Below, piece by piece: positions 16,672 to 26,264 of a stretch of 64,000 bases of DNA. This DNA is from DAHUXD01 sp963736455 (GTDB lineage: Bacteria; Acidobacteriota; Thermoanaerobaculia; UBA5066; Gp7-AA6). Positions within the stretch are counted from its first letter, which is position 1, and every line of letters starts with the position of its first letter. Location: contig CAVTON010000001.1 of NCBI GenBank assembly GCA_963736455.1, positions 2,294,001-2,358,000 on the forward strand. Reading direction: 5' to 3'. The notes beneath the pieces were generated by a model that saw only the letters and a program-made list of their open reading frames with translations, ran no database searches and was not told where the DNA came from. The translations under genes were made by a program, and so were the position numbers.

Positions 16672-18483
16672 CTACCACCCGATCGGCTTCCCCTTGTTCT
16701 GCTCGTCGAGCCACTTCTGCAGCGGGGCGAAGTAGTCGCGGATCGCGGTCGCGTCCATCTGACGCTGGCCCGTGATCGCTTCGAGGGCATCGGGCCAGGG
16801 CTTCGAGCAGCCCATCGCGAGCATGTCGGCGAGCTTCCTGCCCGCCTCCTTGTTGCCGTAGATCGAGCAGCGGTTGAGCGGACCGCTGCACCCGGCCGCC
16901 TTCGCGAGCGCGCGGTGGAACTGAAACTGGAGGATGTCGGCGAGGAAGTAGCGCGTGTAGGGCACGTTGGCCGGGACGTGGTACTTCGCGCCGGCGTCGA
17001 AACCGTCCTCGGGCCGCGCGACGGCGGGCGCGATGCCCTGGTACTTGCGGCGCAGATCCCACCAGGCCTGGTTGTACTGCGCCGGCGTGATCTCGCCCGA
17101 GAAGACCTTCCAGCGGTACTGATCGATCACGAGCCCGAACGGAAGGAACGCGACCTTCTCGAGCGCCTTGGCGAGGAGAAGGCCGATGTCCTTCGACGTG
17201 TCGGGCGCCTTGTCGAGGAGTCCGAGCTTCACGAGGTACTCCGGGGTGACCGAGAGCGCGATCGTGTCGCCGACCGCCTCGTGGAACCCGTCGTTGGCGC
17301 TGTCGCGGAAGAGGATCGGCTCCCGGTCGTAGGCGCGCTGGTAATAGTTGTGGCCGAGCTCGTGGTGGACCGTCGTGAAGTCTTCGGCCGTGATGTCGAT
17401 GCACATCTTGATGCGCAGGTCGTCGACGTAATCGATGTCCCAGGCGCTCGCGTGGCAGACGACCTCGCGGTCCTTCGGCTTCGTGAACATCGAGCGCTCC
17501 CAGAAGGTCTTCGGAAGCGGGTCGAAGCCGAGCGAGGAGAAGAAGCCTTCGCCGTACCGGACCATCTGCAGGGGGTCCGTGTTCCGGGACTTCAGGATAT
17601 GCGTCAGGTCGAAGCCCGGATCCGCATCCTTCGGAGCGACCAGCGGATAGACGTTGTCCCACGTCTGCGCCCACATGTTGCCCAGCAGATGCGCCGGGAT
17701 CGGCCCCTTCTCCGGAACGGCGTCGCCGTACTTCTCCCGCAGCTTCCACCGGACGTACGCGTGGAGCGAGAGGTAAAGGGGACGCACCTGCTCCCAGAGG
17801 CGGTCGAGCTCGGCCGCGAACGCCTCGGGCGTCATGTCGTACTTCGACCGCCACATCGCGCCCGTGTCCCTGAAGCCGAGCTCCCGGGCTCCCTTGTTGG
17901 AGAGCTCGACGAAGCGCACGTAGTCCTTCTTCATCGGGCCGCCGACGGCGTGCCAGCCGGCCCAGACGTCGAGAAGCTCCCTCGCGTCGCGCGAGGTCGC
18001 CATGATCTTCGTGATGTCCTCGAGATCGAGGCAGCGGTCCTTCGTCGGGCAGTACTTTCCCTTGCCGTAGGCGCCCTCCATGGCGGTGCTGATCCGCGTC
18101 AGCTCCGCGCGCTCCGCCGGATCCGACGGGGCGGCCATCGTCAGCGAGAGCTTCAGGAGCTTGAGCTTGCGCGCCGTCTCCTCGGGCACCGGGACCTTGT
18201 CGAAGCGCACCGCGTCCTTCGCGTACTGGACGCTCGCGGCGATCGTCCGGTCGGCCGCCTGGGCCGCGAGGATCTCGGTGTCGTCGGTAATGTACGTGGA
18301 CTTGACCCAGTCGGCGCGGCTCTGGGTGGTCCAGAGCCGGAGCAGCGTCTTCTCGGCCTCGTCGACGAACGCCTTGGCGTCGGCCGCGGTCGGCGAGCCG
18401 GCAGAAGCCTGGGCGCTCATCTCAGCGGCGCCCGCAGAGCCCATGAGCACCGCCAGAGCCAGTCCAACAGACCGCTTCATCAT
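16672..18483 (-). CDS. M2 family peptidyl-dipeptidase (angiotensin-converting enzyme homologue)
   Basis: The 603-residue secreted Zn peptidase has a signal peptide (MMKRSVGLALAVLMGSAGAA). The zinc site HHELGH is at residues 373-378, and the third ligand lies in GFHEAVGD (Glu402), 24 residues after the motif's second His, as in M2 enzymes. The C-terminal half carries YHVPANVPYTRYFLADILQFQFH, a known M2 block. These enzymes remove dipeptides from peptide C-termini, here probably in the periplasm. The protein is close to one ACE domain in length. It is followed by the convergent repeat at 16599. It fits the abundance of peptide-processing genes in the next 14 kb. Confidence 0.95.
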   Translation of the reverse strand: MMKRSVGLALAVLMGSAGAAEMSAQASAGSPTAADAKAFVDEAEKTLLRLWTTQSRADWVKSTYITDDTEILAAQAADRTIAASVQYAKDAVRFDKVPVPEETARKLKLLKLSLTMAAPSDPAERAELTRISTAMEGAYGKGKYCPTKDRCLDLEDITKIMATSRDARELLDVWAGWHAVGGPMKKDYVRFVELSNKGARELGFRDTGAMWRSKYDMTPEAFAAELDRLWEQVRPLYLSLHAYVRWKLREKYGDAVPEKGPIPAHLLGNMWAQTWDNVYPLVAPKDADPGFDLTHILKSRNTDPLQMVRYGEGFFSSLGFDPLPKTFWERSMFTKPKDREVVCHASAWDIDYVDDLRIKMCIDITAEDFTTVHHELGHNYYQRAYDREPILFRDSANDGFHEAVGDTIALSVTPEYLVKLGLLDKAPDTSKDIGLLLAKALEKVAFLPFGLVIDQYRWKVFSGEITPAQYNQAWWDLRRKYQGIAPAVARPEDGFDAGAKYHVPANVPYTRYFLADILQFQFHRALAKAAGCSGPLNRCSIYGNKEAGRKLADMLAMGCSKPWPDALEAITGQRQMDATAIRDYFAPLQKWLDEQNKGKPIGW

Positions 18484-18592
18484 CCGATCCTCCCGGTTTC
18501 GGGGCCTGGTTTTCCAACACGGAGGGAATTTACATCAGCGCGTCTCCCCGGGAAACGTGTCCTCGCCCCGGCGCCGCCCGGGAGGTTCGCGG

Positions 18593-20062
18593 CTAGCCGA
18601 TCCGAACGAAGTCGATGAAGCCGCGCTCGACGTCGGTCGCGATGAGCTTGACCCGGAGCCTGTCGCCCACCTCGAGCCCCTCGAAGCCGTGAACCAGCTT
18701 TCCCTCGGCGGGCGGCTCGAAGATCCGCACCCATGTTCCCTTCTCCGAGACGCCCGTCACGACGGCATCGAAGCGCTGGCCGATCTTCTTCTCGAGCAGC
18801 AGCGCGGCCGCGGACTTGCGGACCTGCCGCTCGACCTTGTTGGCGTCGTCCTCCTGCTCGGTGCAGTGCGCGGCCAGGGTCTCGAGCTCGCTCGCGGGAT
18901 AGGGCGTCGGCGAACCATCGAGGGCGGCCTTGAGGAGCCGCTGCGTGATCAGGTCCGGAAAGCGGCGATTGGGCGCGGTCGAGTGCGTGTAGTCGCGGAC
19001 CGCGAGGCCGAAATGGCCGACGGGATCCTGTCCGGGCCGCTCGACGACGTATTCCCCGGCGCCCATCAGCTTGACGATCACGAGCGAAAGGTCCGGAAAG
19101 CGCACGGGATCGGCCTTGAGGCGCTTCAGGAGGAACGCCTCGAGCGCGCGGGAGTCCGGTTCGGCCGGGAGCTTTTCTCCGTAGCCGGCGGCCACCGTCA
19201 CGATCCGCTGCCAGCGCTCCGGCGAGCGCACGACGCGGCGCAGCGCCGCGAGCTTCCGATCGGCGAGGAACCGCGCGGTCACGCCGTTGGCGGCGATCAT
19301 GAAGTCCTCGATGAGCTGCCGGGCCCGGTTCTTCGGCTGCACCGAGAGATCCACGATCGTCTCTCCGTCGAAGACGGCGCGCGGCTCGATCGTCTCGAGG
19401 TCGAGGGCTCCCTGGTCGTGGCGGCGGCGCCTCAGGATCTGCGCGATTCGATCCTGCAGCCGGAGCTGATCGGTCACGCCGGAGACGGCGCGCGCCCTTT
19501 CGGGGAACTCGCCGCCCTCGAGGCCGACGGAGACGCCGTCGTAGGCGAGCTTGGCCTTGTTGCGCACGGCCGCTCGATAGACGTCCGAGGCCGAGAGCGT
19601 GCCATCCTCCGCGACGGTCATCTCGACGACGATCGCGAGCCGGTCGCCGTCCTCGTTCAGCGACGTGTAGTCGGTCGAGAGCTTCTCCGGGAGCATCGAG
19701 AAGATCTCGGCCGCCGTATAGACCGAGGTCGTGTTGGTTTGGGCGTGGGCGTCGATCGCGGTGCCCTTCGCGACGACGGCGTCCACGTCGGCGACGGCGA
19801 CGAAGGCCCTGACGGAGCCGTCCGGCAGAGACTCGGCCACCGTCAGCTGATCGAGGTCCCGGGAGTCGTCGTTGTCGATAGACGCCCAGATTCGATCCCT
19901 CAGGTCGCGCACTCCCGGGGCGGGAATCCGCGCGGGGCCATGGATCTGCGCCAGCTCCGCGAGAACGTCGCGAGAGAAGTCGGGTTCGAGGCCCTTCTCG
20001 ACCATGGCCTGGCGCGCGATCCGCTTCAGGTCGGCGCGATCGTGGCGGCGGTCCGTCGGCAC
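18593..20062 (-). CDS. RNase II/R-family exoribonuclease (RNB domain)
   Basis: The 489-residue protein has an RNB catalytic domain: IWASIDNDDSRDLDQLTVAE carries the Asp cluster that binds Mg2+, and NRARQLIEDFMIAANGVTARFLA plus YTHSTAPNRRFPDLITQRLL (the HSTAPxRRxxDL signature) are diagnostic. A C-terminal S1-like beta-barrel (FDAVVTGVSEKGTWVRI) follows. N-terminal cold-shock domains of E. coli RNase II/R are absent, so this is the short RNB type seen in several bacteria. Predicted to degrade single-stranded RNA 3' to 5'. Divergent from the ATP-grasp gene at 20138, with 75 bp between them. Confidence 0.9.
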   Translation of the reverse strand: MPTDRRHDRADLKRIARQAMVEKGLEPDFSRDVLAELAQIHGPARIPAPGVRDLRDRIWASIDNDDSRDLDQLTVAESLPDGSVRAFVAVADVDAVVAKGTAIDAHAQTNTTSVYTAAEIFSMLPEKLSTDYTSLNEDGDRLAIVVEMTVAEDGTLSASDVYRAAVRNKAKLAYDGVSVGLEGGEFPERARAVSGVTDQLRLQDRIAQILRRRRHDQGALDLETIEPRAVFDGETIVDLSVQPKNRARQLIEDFMIAANGVTARFLADRKLAALRRVVRSPERWQRIVTVAAGYGEKLPAEPDSRALEAFLLKRLKADPVRFPDLSLVIVKLMGAGEYVVERPGQDPVGHFGLAVRDYTHSTAPNRRFPDLITQRLLKAALDGSPTPYPASELETLAAHCTEQEDDANKVERQVRKSAAALLLEKKIGQRFDAVVTGVSEKGTWVRIFEPPAEGKLVHGFEGLEVGDRLRVKLIATDVERGFIDFVRIG

Positions 20063-20137
20063 GGGGCGCAGTCTATGTCGAAGCGCTGAGCCAAACGCAT
20101 CAGAGCCCGGGCGGACCGGGGCTTAAGATCACCGGCG

Positions 20138-21664
20138 GTGATTCCGAAACCTCCCTTCGCTCGCGACTTCTCGCTCGAACGGGAGATTGCCGAATTCGAG
20201 CGCCTCAAGCCCCGGCTGGACGCCCTGTGGAACGCGCTCTCGGCCCGGGGAGAGGAGGAGCCGTACACCTCGGTCGTGATCCCCTCGCTGACGCTCGACC
20301 AGTCGGAGCTGTCGAAGCTGGAGGCGGCCAGCTTCTACGAGGAACGGCTGCTGTTCCTGCTCATTCGTCTGCGCAATCCGCAGGCGAGGATGGTGTACGT
20401 CACGTCTCAGCCCGTCCATCCGCTCATTCTCGAGTACTACTTTCAACTGCTCGCCGGAATCCCGGCGAGCCATGCCCGTTCGCGCCTGACCCTGCTCTGC
20501 GCGTACGACGCATCGCCCCGTCCGCTGACGGAGAAGATTCTCGAGAGGCCGCGCCTGATCCAGCGCATCCGCTACGGGATTCCCGAGCCGGAGCGGGCGT
20601 TCATGACGGTGTTCAACTCCACGCCGCTCGAGCGCCGGCTCTCGGTGCTGCTCGGCATTCCGTTGAACGGAGTCGATCCCGCGCTTTCGTCCCTGGGGTC
20701 GAAATCGGGCAGCCGGAAGGTCTTTCGCGAGGCGGGCGTCGCGTGCCCGGAGGGGTTCGAGGACCTGCGCTCGGAAGACGACGTCGTCGGCGCCCTGGCC
20801 GAACTCCGCCGCCGCCGCCCGGCCATTCGCCGCGCGATCGTCAAGCTCGACGAGAGCTTCTCGGGAGAGGGTAATGCCGTGTATGGCTATCCGGACGCGC
20901 CGGGCGACGATCCCCTGCGCGAGGCCCTGTCGACCCTCTCCTTCTCGGTCTCCTCCGAGTCGCGTCCGCGCTTTCTCGCCCGGCTCGCCGAGATGGGGGG
21001 CATCGTCGAGGAATACCTGGAATACCCCGAGGCCGTCTCCCCGTCGGTGCAGCTGCGCATCGACCCTCACGGCGAGGTCGTGCTGCTCTCCACGCACGAC
21101 CAGATTCTCGGCGGACCGACGCGGCAGATCTACCAGGGATGCCGCTTTCCCGCAGCCGATCCATACCGGGTCCGCATCCAGGAGGCGGCTCGGCGCGTCG
21201 GGGCCGTGCTCGCGGCCAGGGGCGTCGTGAGCCGCTTCGGCGTCGACTTCCTCGTCGGCCGCCAGCCCGGGGGAGAGTTCGACGTTTTCGCTCTCGAGAT
21301 CAACCTGCGCATGGGAGGCACGACGCACCCGTATCTGGCTCTGCAGTTTCTGACCGGGGGCAAGCTCGACCCCGCCTCCGGAATCTTCCTTTCGCCGGGG
21401 GGCCACCCGAAGTTCTACCGGTCGACCGACAACCTCAAGTCCGACGCGTACCGCGGCCTCGGTCCCGAGGACCTCATCGACATCACGACGATGAACCGCC
21501 TTCACTACGGCCACGACACCGGCACCGGCGTGCTGTTCCACATGATCGGCGCACTATCCCAGTACGGGAAGCTCGGCCTCACGGCGATCGGCAACAGCCG
21601 CGAGGAGGCCGACGCGATCTATGCCGAAGCCCTGGCCGCTCTCGACCGCGAAGCGCAGCGATGA
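20138..21664 (+). CDS. ATP-grasp ligase, PGM1-like peptide ligase family
   Basis: The 508-residue protein has an N-terminal pre-ATP-grasp segment (~1-200: VVIPSLTLDQSELSKLEAA, ARMVYVTSQPVHPLILEYYF) and an ATP-grasp domain (~205-420). The latter shows KLDESFSGEGN, VEEYLEYP and FALEINLRMGGTTHP, where the E-x-N-x-R motif binds Mg2+. The order resembles the carboxylate-amine ligases annotated as PGM1-related, which form amide bonds in peptide natural products. No obvious precursor peptide or partner enzyme sits beside it; its neighbours are an RNase and an LD-carboxypeptidase. GTG at 20138 is the only sensible start. Substrate unknown. Confidence 0.8.
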   Translation: MIPKPPFARDFSLEREIAEFERLKPRLDALWNALSARGEEEPYTSVVIPSLTLDQSELSKLEAASFYEERLLFLLIRLRNPQARMVYVTSQPVHPLILEYYFQLLAGIPASHARSRLTLLCAYDASPRPLTEKILERPRLIQRIRYGIPEPERAFMTVFNSTPLERRLSVLLGIPLNGVDPALSSLGSKSGSRKVFREAGVACPEGFEDLRSEDDVVGALAELRRRRPAIRRAIVKLDESFSGEGNAVYGYPDAPGDDPLREALSTLSFSVSSESRPRFLARLAEMGGIVEEYLEYPEAVSPSVQLRIDPHGEVVLLSTHDQILGGPTRQIYQGCRFPAADPYRVRIQEAARRVGAVLAARGVVSRFGVDFLVGRQPGGEFDVFALEINLRMGGTTHPYLALQFLTGGKLDPASGIFLSPGGHPKFYRSTDNLKSDAYRGLGPEDLIDITTMNRLHYGHDTGTGVLFHMIGALSQYGKLGLTAIGNSREEADAIYAEALAALDREAQR

Positions 21665-21668
21665 CCGG

Positions 21669-22724
21669 CTAGACGGTCGCGGCCTCGACGATCGTGAAGG
21701 TCTTCTCCGTCGCGTCGAGCTCGGCCTCGACGCCGAGCGGAATCGTCGCTTTCTCCCGCGTGTGCCCGAAGACGAGGCCGGCCATCGCGGGCTTGCCGAG
21801 ATCGCCGAGCAGGTCGTCGAGGACCTCCGACATCGAAAGCGACAGCTCGAAGCTCGAATTCGTCGAGGTCTCGCAGTCGGTGCACGTTCCCCACACCACG
21901 CCCGCCGCGTCGGCGAGCTTCCCGCCGAGCTTCAACTGGAGAATCATCCGGTCGATGCGGTAGGGCGCCTCGCCGACGTCCTCGAGCAGGAGGATCCGGC
22001 CCCGGGTGTCGATCTCGTACGGCGTCCCCATCGTCGTCGAGACGAGCGTCAGGTTCCCGCCGACCATCTGGCCGCGCGCCCGCCCGGGCACGATCGTGTG
22101 GCGGGGAAAGCGCGGCGCCAGGGGGTCGTCCTCCGGAGGGTTAGGAACGACTCCGAGCGGCTCGGTTCCGAAGAGGGCCTTCCGGAAGCCCTCGAGCGTC
22201 CACGGCGGCAGCGAGGACATCGCCACCGGCCCGTGAAACGTGACGAGGCGGGCGAGCTTTCCGAAGGCCAGATGCAATCCCGTGATGTCCGAGTAGCCCA
22301 CGAAGATCTTGGGGTTCTCGCGGACGAGGGAATAGTCGATGCGGTCGAGGAGGCGCTCGGTGCCGTAGCCTCCGCCCAGGCAGAGGACGGCGGAGACCTC
22401 GGGATCCGCGAACATCGCGTGCAGATCGGAGAGGCGCTGTTCCTCGGTTCCGGCCAGGTAGCCGCGCCGCGCCCGGACGTTCGCGCCGAGCTTGACCCTG
22501 AGGCCGAGAGCGGCGAGGCGCGGGGCGACGTCCTCGATGCGCCAGAGGTCGAAGATGTACGAGGAGGGGGCGATCAGGCCCACGGTGTCGCCGGCCTTCA
22601 GCGCCTTCGGCTTCTGCATCGGTCCGGCCGGGGCCGGCGGCGCCGCCTTCGGCGAGGGCCGCGCGAGAAGCGATCCCCCGGCGGCCAGCCCCGCCGACGC
22701 CAGGAATCGCCGTCGCGTCGTCAC
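21669..22724 (-). CDS. LD-carboxypeptidase (peptidase S66), Tat-exported
   Basis: The 351-residue serine peptidase has a twin-arginine-like signal (TTRRRFLASAGLAAGGSLLA). The family blocks are VGLIAPSSY, CLGGGYGTERLLDRIDY, and FVGYSDITGLHLAF, where the Ser in GYSDIT (Ser145) is the predicted nucleophile. LLEDVGEAPYRIDRM carries the catalytic Glu, and a C-terminal GLVFGHTREKATIPLG supplies the His. LD-carboxypeptidases trim the tetrapeptide of murein during recycling; an exported form would act in the periplasm. GTG at 22724 overlaps the upstream gene's stop (GTGA), so it is coupled to the HExxxGH protein. Longer in-frame starts upstream would overlap that gene and are not preferred. Confidence 0.9.
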   Translation of the reverse strand: MTTRRRFLASAGLAAGGSLLARPSPKAAPPAPAGPMQKPKALKAGDTVGLIAPSSYIFDLWRIEDVAPRLAALGLRVKLGANVRARRGYLAGTEEQRLSDLHAMFADPEVSAVLCLGGGYGTERLLDRIDYSLVRENPKIFVGYSDITGLHLAFGKLARLVTFHGPVAMSSLPPWTLEGFRKALFGTEPLGVVPNPPEDDPLAPRFPRHTIVPGRARGQMVGGNLTLVSTTMGTPYEIDTRGRILLLEDVGEAPYRIDRMILQLKLGGKLADAAGVVWGTCTDCETSTNSSFELSLSMSEVLDDLLGDLGKPAMAGLVFGHTREKATIPLGVEAELDATEKTFTIVEAATV

Positions 22725-24091
22725 GACGCGTTTCCCGCGACGGCTTGCCGCAGCGTGACGACGTCCACGAGCCCGGCGCACCCGTAGAGAGCCGGCAGAA
22801 CTCTCTTCGCGGGATAACGGCGTCGCAGATCGGCGACGGCCTCGGTGCCGGCGCGGTATGCCGGCAGGTTCATGCGGCCGAAGAGCGGATGGCGCCCCCA
22901 CGCGCCCGCGAACTTTCCCGCCCGCTCCTCGCTGACGAGAAAGTCACGGCGCAGCCTCGCGGCGATCTCGGCCTGCGGCATTCCCTCCTGCCACGTCAGG
23001 TACGAGGCCTGGTTCTTCGCGTCGTCCTGCAGATGCGCGAGCCAGAGACCGGCCTGCAGGTCCTCGTCCGGCACCTGCTCGACCTCGGTCAGGCCGAGCG
23101 CGATCAGGACCGCGTTGTTGCCGATGCCTTCCGCGAGCGTGCCCCAGCGGGTGTTCATCGCGAGGATCGTCGACTCGAAGCCCACCCGGCCGCGCACGGA
23201 GAGGCCCTGGATGAGCGCACTCGTCGTCACGTGGCCCGGCACGACCTCGTGGCCGACGAGCTGCTCGAACTCGGGGATCGAGATCTCGAGCGAGGCGTTG
23301 ATCTCGTAGGTCGCCTCGTATTGCGGCGAGCCGTCGGCGTTGCGCGCCCGGCCGACGTAGCTCATGAAGCCGGAGAACCAGGCGTCCCGGATCGGAACGA
23401 AGGTCATGTTCGAGCGCGGAACGTCCCTCAGGTCCTCCGGCAGGTGGGGGGCCAGGTTCTTCGCCGCGGCGGAGTCGAAGAGCGCGACGAACGCGTTCGC
23501 GAGCGTGGGGATCGACTTCGCCGGGACCACGCGCTCGCGCCGCCAGGCATCGACCGCCGCGAGCATCTCGTCGTCCGTCTTCCCGGCGTGTCCCGCCCGC
23601 GCGAGAAGCTCCGCGAGCCGCCTCCGCTTCTCCCCGGGCCGCGAAGGCTCGGGCGGGCGCCCCGTCGCCGCGAGCACGCAGCGCTCGTACGGAACTGCGG
23701 GGCCGCGGCCGAGCCGCTCCATGGAGAGGTCCCACATCGCGGACAGGCACTGCGACAACCCGTCGAAGAACGCCGCCCGCAGCCCCGACAGCTCCCGCCC
23801 CTTCGCGGCGACCTCGTCGATCGCGCCCCGGACGTCCACCGACGCGAGATACGCATCGACCGCGGCCACGTCGGGCTCCCCGGCCGCGACGCCGCCCGAG
23901 GCCCGAAGGCGCGCCGCCGTCGAATGCGTGTACGCCTCCGGCATCGGCTCGTCGGAGAACCAGGAATCGACGATCGCCCGCCCCGTCCCCGACGGGTTCA
24001 TCACGTCGCCGCCCCAGAGCGTGTCCAGGCCGAGCAGCGCCGTCGCGACCGATCGTTCGAGAGAGCCCAAGCGCGCGGGAATATAACGCAC
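22721..24091 (-). CDS. Putative HExxxGH metallopeptidase (DUF885-like)
   Basis: The 456-residue protein carries GHEVVPGHVTT (residues 280-290). The HExxxGH arrangement and its PGH ending resemble the HEAxPGHH motif of DUF885 proteins. A downstream Glu in RVGFESTIL or LAEGIGNN could be the third ligand. No signal peptide is visible, suggesting a cytoplasmic enzyme. Translationally coupled to the LD-carboxypeptidase downstream and 72 bp downstream of the OPT transporter gene, so these three probably make one transcript for uptake and breakdown of peptides. The family assignment is tentative. Confidence 0.65.
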   Translation of the reverse strand: MRYIPARLGSLERSVATALLGLDTLWGGDVMNPSGTGRAIVDSWFSDEPMPEAYTHSTAARLRASGGVAAGEPDVAAVDAYLASVDVRGAIDEVAAKGRELSGLRAAFFDGLSQCLSAMWDLSMERLGRGPAVPYERCVLAATGRPPEPSRPGEKRRRLAELLARAGHAGKTDDEMLAAVDAWRRERVVPAKSIPTLANAFVALFDSAAAKNLAPHLPEDLRDVPRSNMTFVPIRDAWFSGFMSYVGRARNADGSPQYEATYEINASLEISIPEFEQLVGHEVVPGHVTTSALIQGLSVRGRVGFESTILAMNTRWGTLAEGIGNNAVLIALGLTEVEQVPDEDLQAGLWLAHLQDDAKNQASYLTWQEGMPQAEIAARLRRDFLVSEERAGKFAGAWGRHPLFGRMNLPAYRAGTEAVADLRRRYPAKRVLPALYGCAGLVDVVTLRQAVAGNAS

Positions 24092-24163
24092 GGCTCGTAC
24101 CCCTTCGGGGCTCTCCGTCCGCGGACGGTCCGTCCGGTCGCGAAGACTTAGCCGGCGACCCGG

Positions 24164-26161
24164 CTACGCCGGCCTCTCCTTCTTCATCGCGCCGAACCAC
24201 TGGTAGAGGCAGAGGCCGATGAACCCGGCGCAGCTGACCATCTGCGACACGGGATCGTTGTCGAAGAACGGCAGCTTGACGAGGTCCTCGCGGTACCAGC
24301 CGAAGAGCCGGAGGGCCGCTCCGAAGACGCCCCCGAGCGCTCCGCCCGCCATCAGCCCGGAGGCGATGATGACGGCCCTCTCGCGCATGGTCTTGCCCGC
24401 CGCTCCGCCCACCCGCTCGGACCGGCGCGTGACGTAGTGCGCGAGAAATCCGCCGACGAGCGCGCCCGAGTTCAGCTCCAGCGGCAGGTACATGCCGAGC
24501 GCCACGATCAGCGCCGGGACGCCGAGCATCTCCATCATCACGGCGACGGCCGCGCCCGAGCCGAAGAGGACCCAGGGAACGGGCTGGCGGCTCATGAAGC
24601 CCTCGACGAGCGCCTTCATGATCGAGGCCTGCGGGGAGACCAGAACCGGACGCACGTCGCCGGGGGCGGCCTCGCCGAACTGGAAGGTCTTCGCCAGCGC
24701 GATGATCACGAGGCCGACGACGATCGAAGAGGCGAGCGCCCCGTAGAACTTGACGCGCTCCTGGGCGGCCGGGGTCGAGCCCAGCCAGTAGCCCGTCTTC
24801 AAGTCCGTGATCGTCTGGCCGGAGACCGAGAGGGCCGTGCAGACCATGCCGGCGATCGCCATCACGAAGAACATCCCGCTGCGCCCCGAGACGCCGAACT
24901 CCAGCAGCACGACCGAGGAGATGATGATCGTCAGCATCGTCATTCCGGACACCGGATTGCGCGCCGTCGTCGCGATCGCGTTGGCCGCGACCGACGTGAA
25001 GAAAAAAGAGAAGACGAGAGTCAGCGCGAGCCCGACGAGCACCACGATGGACCGCGGTTCGAGCTTCCCCAGGAAGACCGCGACCGCAAGCGTCGAAACG
25101 ATCACCCCGATGAGAATCCGCACGATCGCGATGTCCCGGTCGGTGCGCTCGCGGCCCTCGCCCTCCCCGTGGCGGAACGCCCGGGCCGCGATCGAGAAGG
25201 ATCCGGCCACGATCTTCAGCGACTTGACGATGCCGAAGATCCCCGCGGTCGCGATCGCGCCGACGCCCACGTAGCGCACGTACCAGCGGTAGATGAGGGC
25301 CGCGCTCATCTCGGCGATCGGCATGGGCGCCGGGTAGATCGGGGTGGGCACGTGGCGACCGACCATCCAGACCAGCGGCACGAGCACGAAGTTCGAGAGG
25401 ACGCCTCCGGCGCACAGCAGCGTCGAGGCGCGCAGGCCCATGACGTAGCCGAGGCCCAGGATGAACGCGATCGCGTCCACGCGCAGCACGAGACGCGCCT
25501 TGTCGGCGGCCTCGCGCATCGCCGGGATGAACTGGAAGTCGACCGTTTCCTTCCACACCTGGAACGTCGTCACGAAGAAGTCGTACACGGCGGCGAGTCC
25601 CGTCGCCTCGAGCAGCAGCCGGGCCTGCGATCCCCCCTTCTCTCCCGTGACGAGGACCTCGGTGATCGCCGTCGCCTCGGGGTAGGGAAACTGCCCGTGC
25701 ATCTCGCTGACGAAGTAGCGCCGCAGCGGAATGAGAAACAGGATGCCGAGGCACGCGCCCGCCAGGCAGATGAAGATCGTCTGCCAGGGTCTGGCGTCGA
25801 GTTTGAGGATGTAGAGGGCCGGCAGCGTGAAGATCGCTCCGGCCACGACCGAGCCGGAGACGCCGCCGATGCCCGTGATGATGACGTTCTCGAGAAGGGT
25901 CGAGCGCCGGGCGTAGACGCGCGCCAACCCGATCGCGAGAATCGAGATCGGGATCGCCGCTTCCATGACCTGTCCGACCTTGAGGCCCGAGTAGGCCGAC
26001 GCCGCGGTGAACAGGGCGCAGAGAAAGAGGCCCCAGACGACCGAGCGCCCGGTGACCTCGGGAACGGACGCCGAAGCGGGAACGACGGGACGGTATGTCT
26101 CACCGGCGGCGAGCGGCCGATAGGCATTTTCGGGGAGCGACTTCGACTCCGGGGCGTCCAT
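24164..26161 (-). CDS. OPT family oligopeptide transporter
   Basis: The 665-residue protein has about 14-16 transmembrane helices. It starts with a short soluble N-terminus followed by SVVWGLFLCALFTAASAYSGLKVGQVMEAAIPISILAIGL, a region (SGLKxGxxxEAxIPIS) characteristic of bacterial OPT transporters. A later block reads FPYPEATAITEVLVTGEKGG. OPT proteins import oligopeptides or metal-chelating peptides with protons. First gene in a - strand run with the HExxxGH protein and LD-carboxypeptidase, which supports peptide import as the role. It is divergent from the DoxX-like gene at 26265, so the ~100-bp gap contains its promoter. Confidence 0.93.
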   Translation of the reverse strand: MDAPESKSLPENAYRPLAAGETYRPVVPASASVPEVTGRSVVWGLFLCALFTAASAYSGLKVGQVMEAAIPISILAIGLARVYARRSTLLENVIITGIGGVSGSVVAGAIFTLPALYILKLDARPWQTIFICLAGACLGILFLIPLRRYFVSEMHGQFPYPEATAITEVLVTGEKGGSQARLLLEATGLAAVYDFFVTTFQVWKETVDFQFIPAMREAADKARLVLRVDAIAFILGLGYVMGLRASTLLCAGGVLSNFVLVPLVWMVGRHVPTPIYPAPMPIAEMSAALIYRWYVRYVGVGAIATAGIFGIVKSLKIVAGSFSIAARAFRHGEGEGRERTDRDIAIVRILIGVIVSTLAVAVFLGKLEPRSIVVLVGLALTLVFSFFFTSVAANAIATTARNPVSGMTMLTIIISSVVLLEFGVSGRSGMFFVMAIAGMVCTALSVSGQTITDLKTGYWLGSTPAAQERVKFYGALASSIVVGLVIIALAKTFQFGEAAPGDVRPVLVSPQASIMKALVEGFMSRQPVPWVLFGSGAAVAVMMEMLGVPALIVALGMYLPLELNSGALVGGFLAHYVTRRSERVGGAAGKTMRERAVIIASGLMAGGALGGVFGAALRLFGWYREDLVKLPFFDNDPVSQMVSCAGFIGLCLYQWFGAMKKERPA

Positions 26162-26264
26162 CGGTCCTCCCGCGGCGCAAACGTCGTATCGTTTCCGTGT
26201 CCCGGGACTCAGCGACGTCCGCGGAGTCTACCGGAGTCGGCGGCCGGAACAAGGAGGCGTCACG

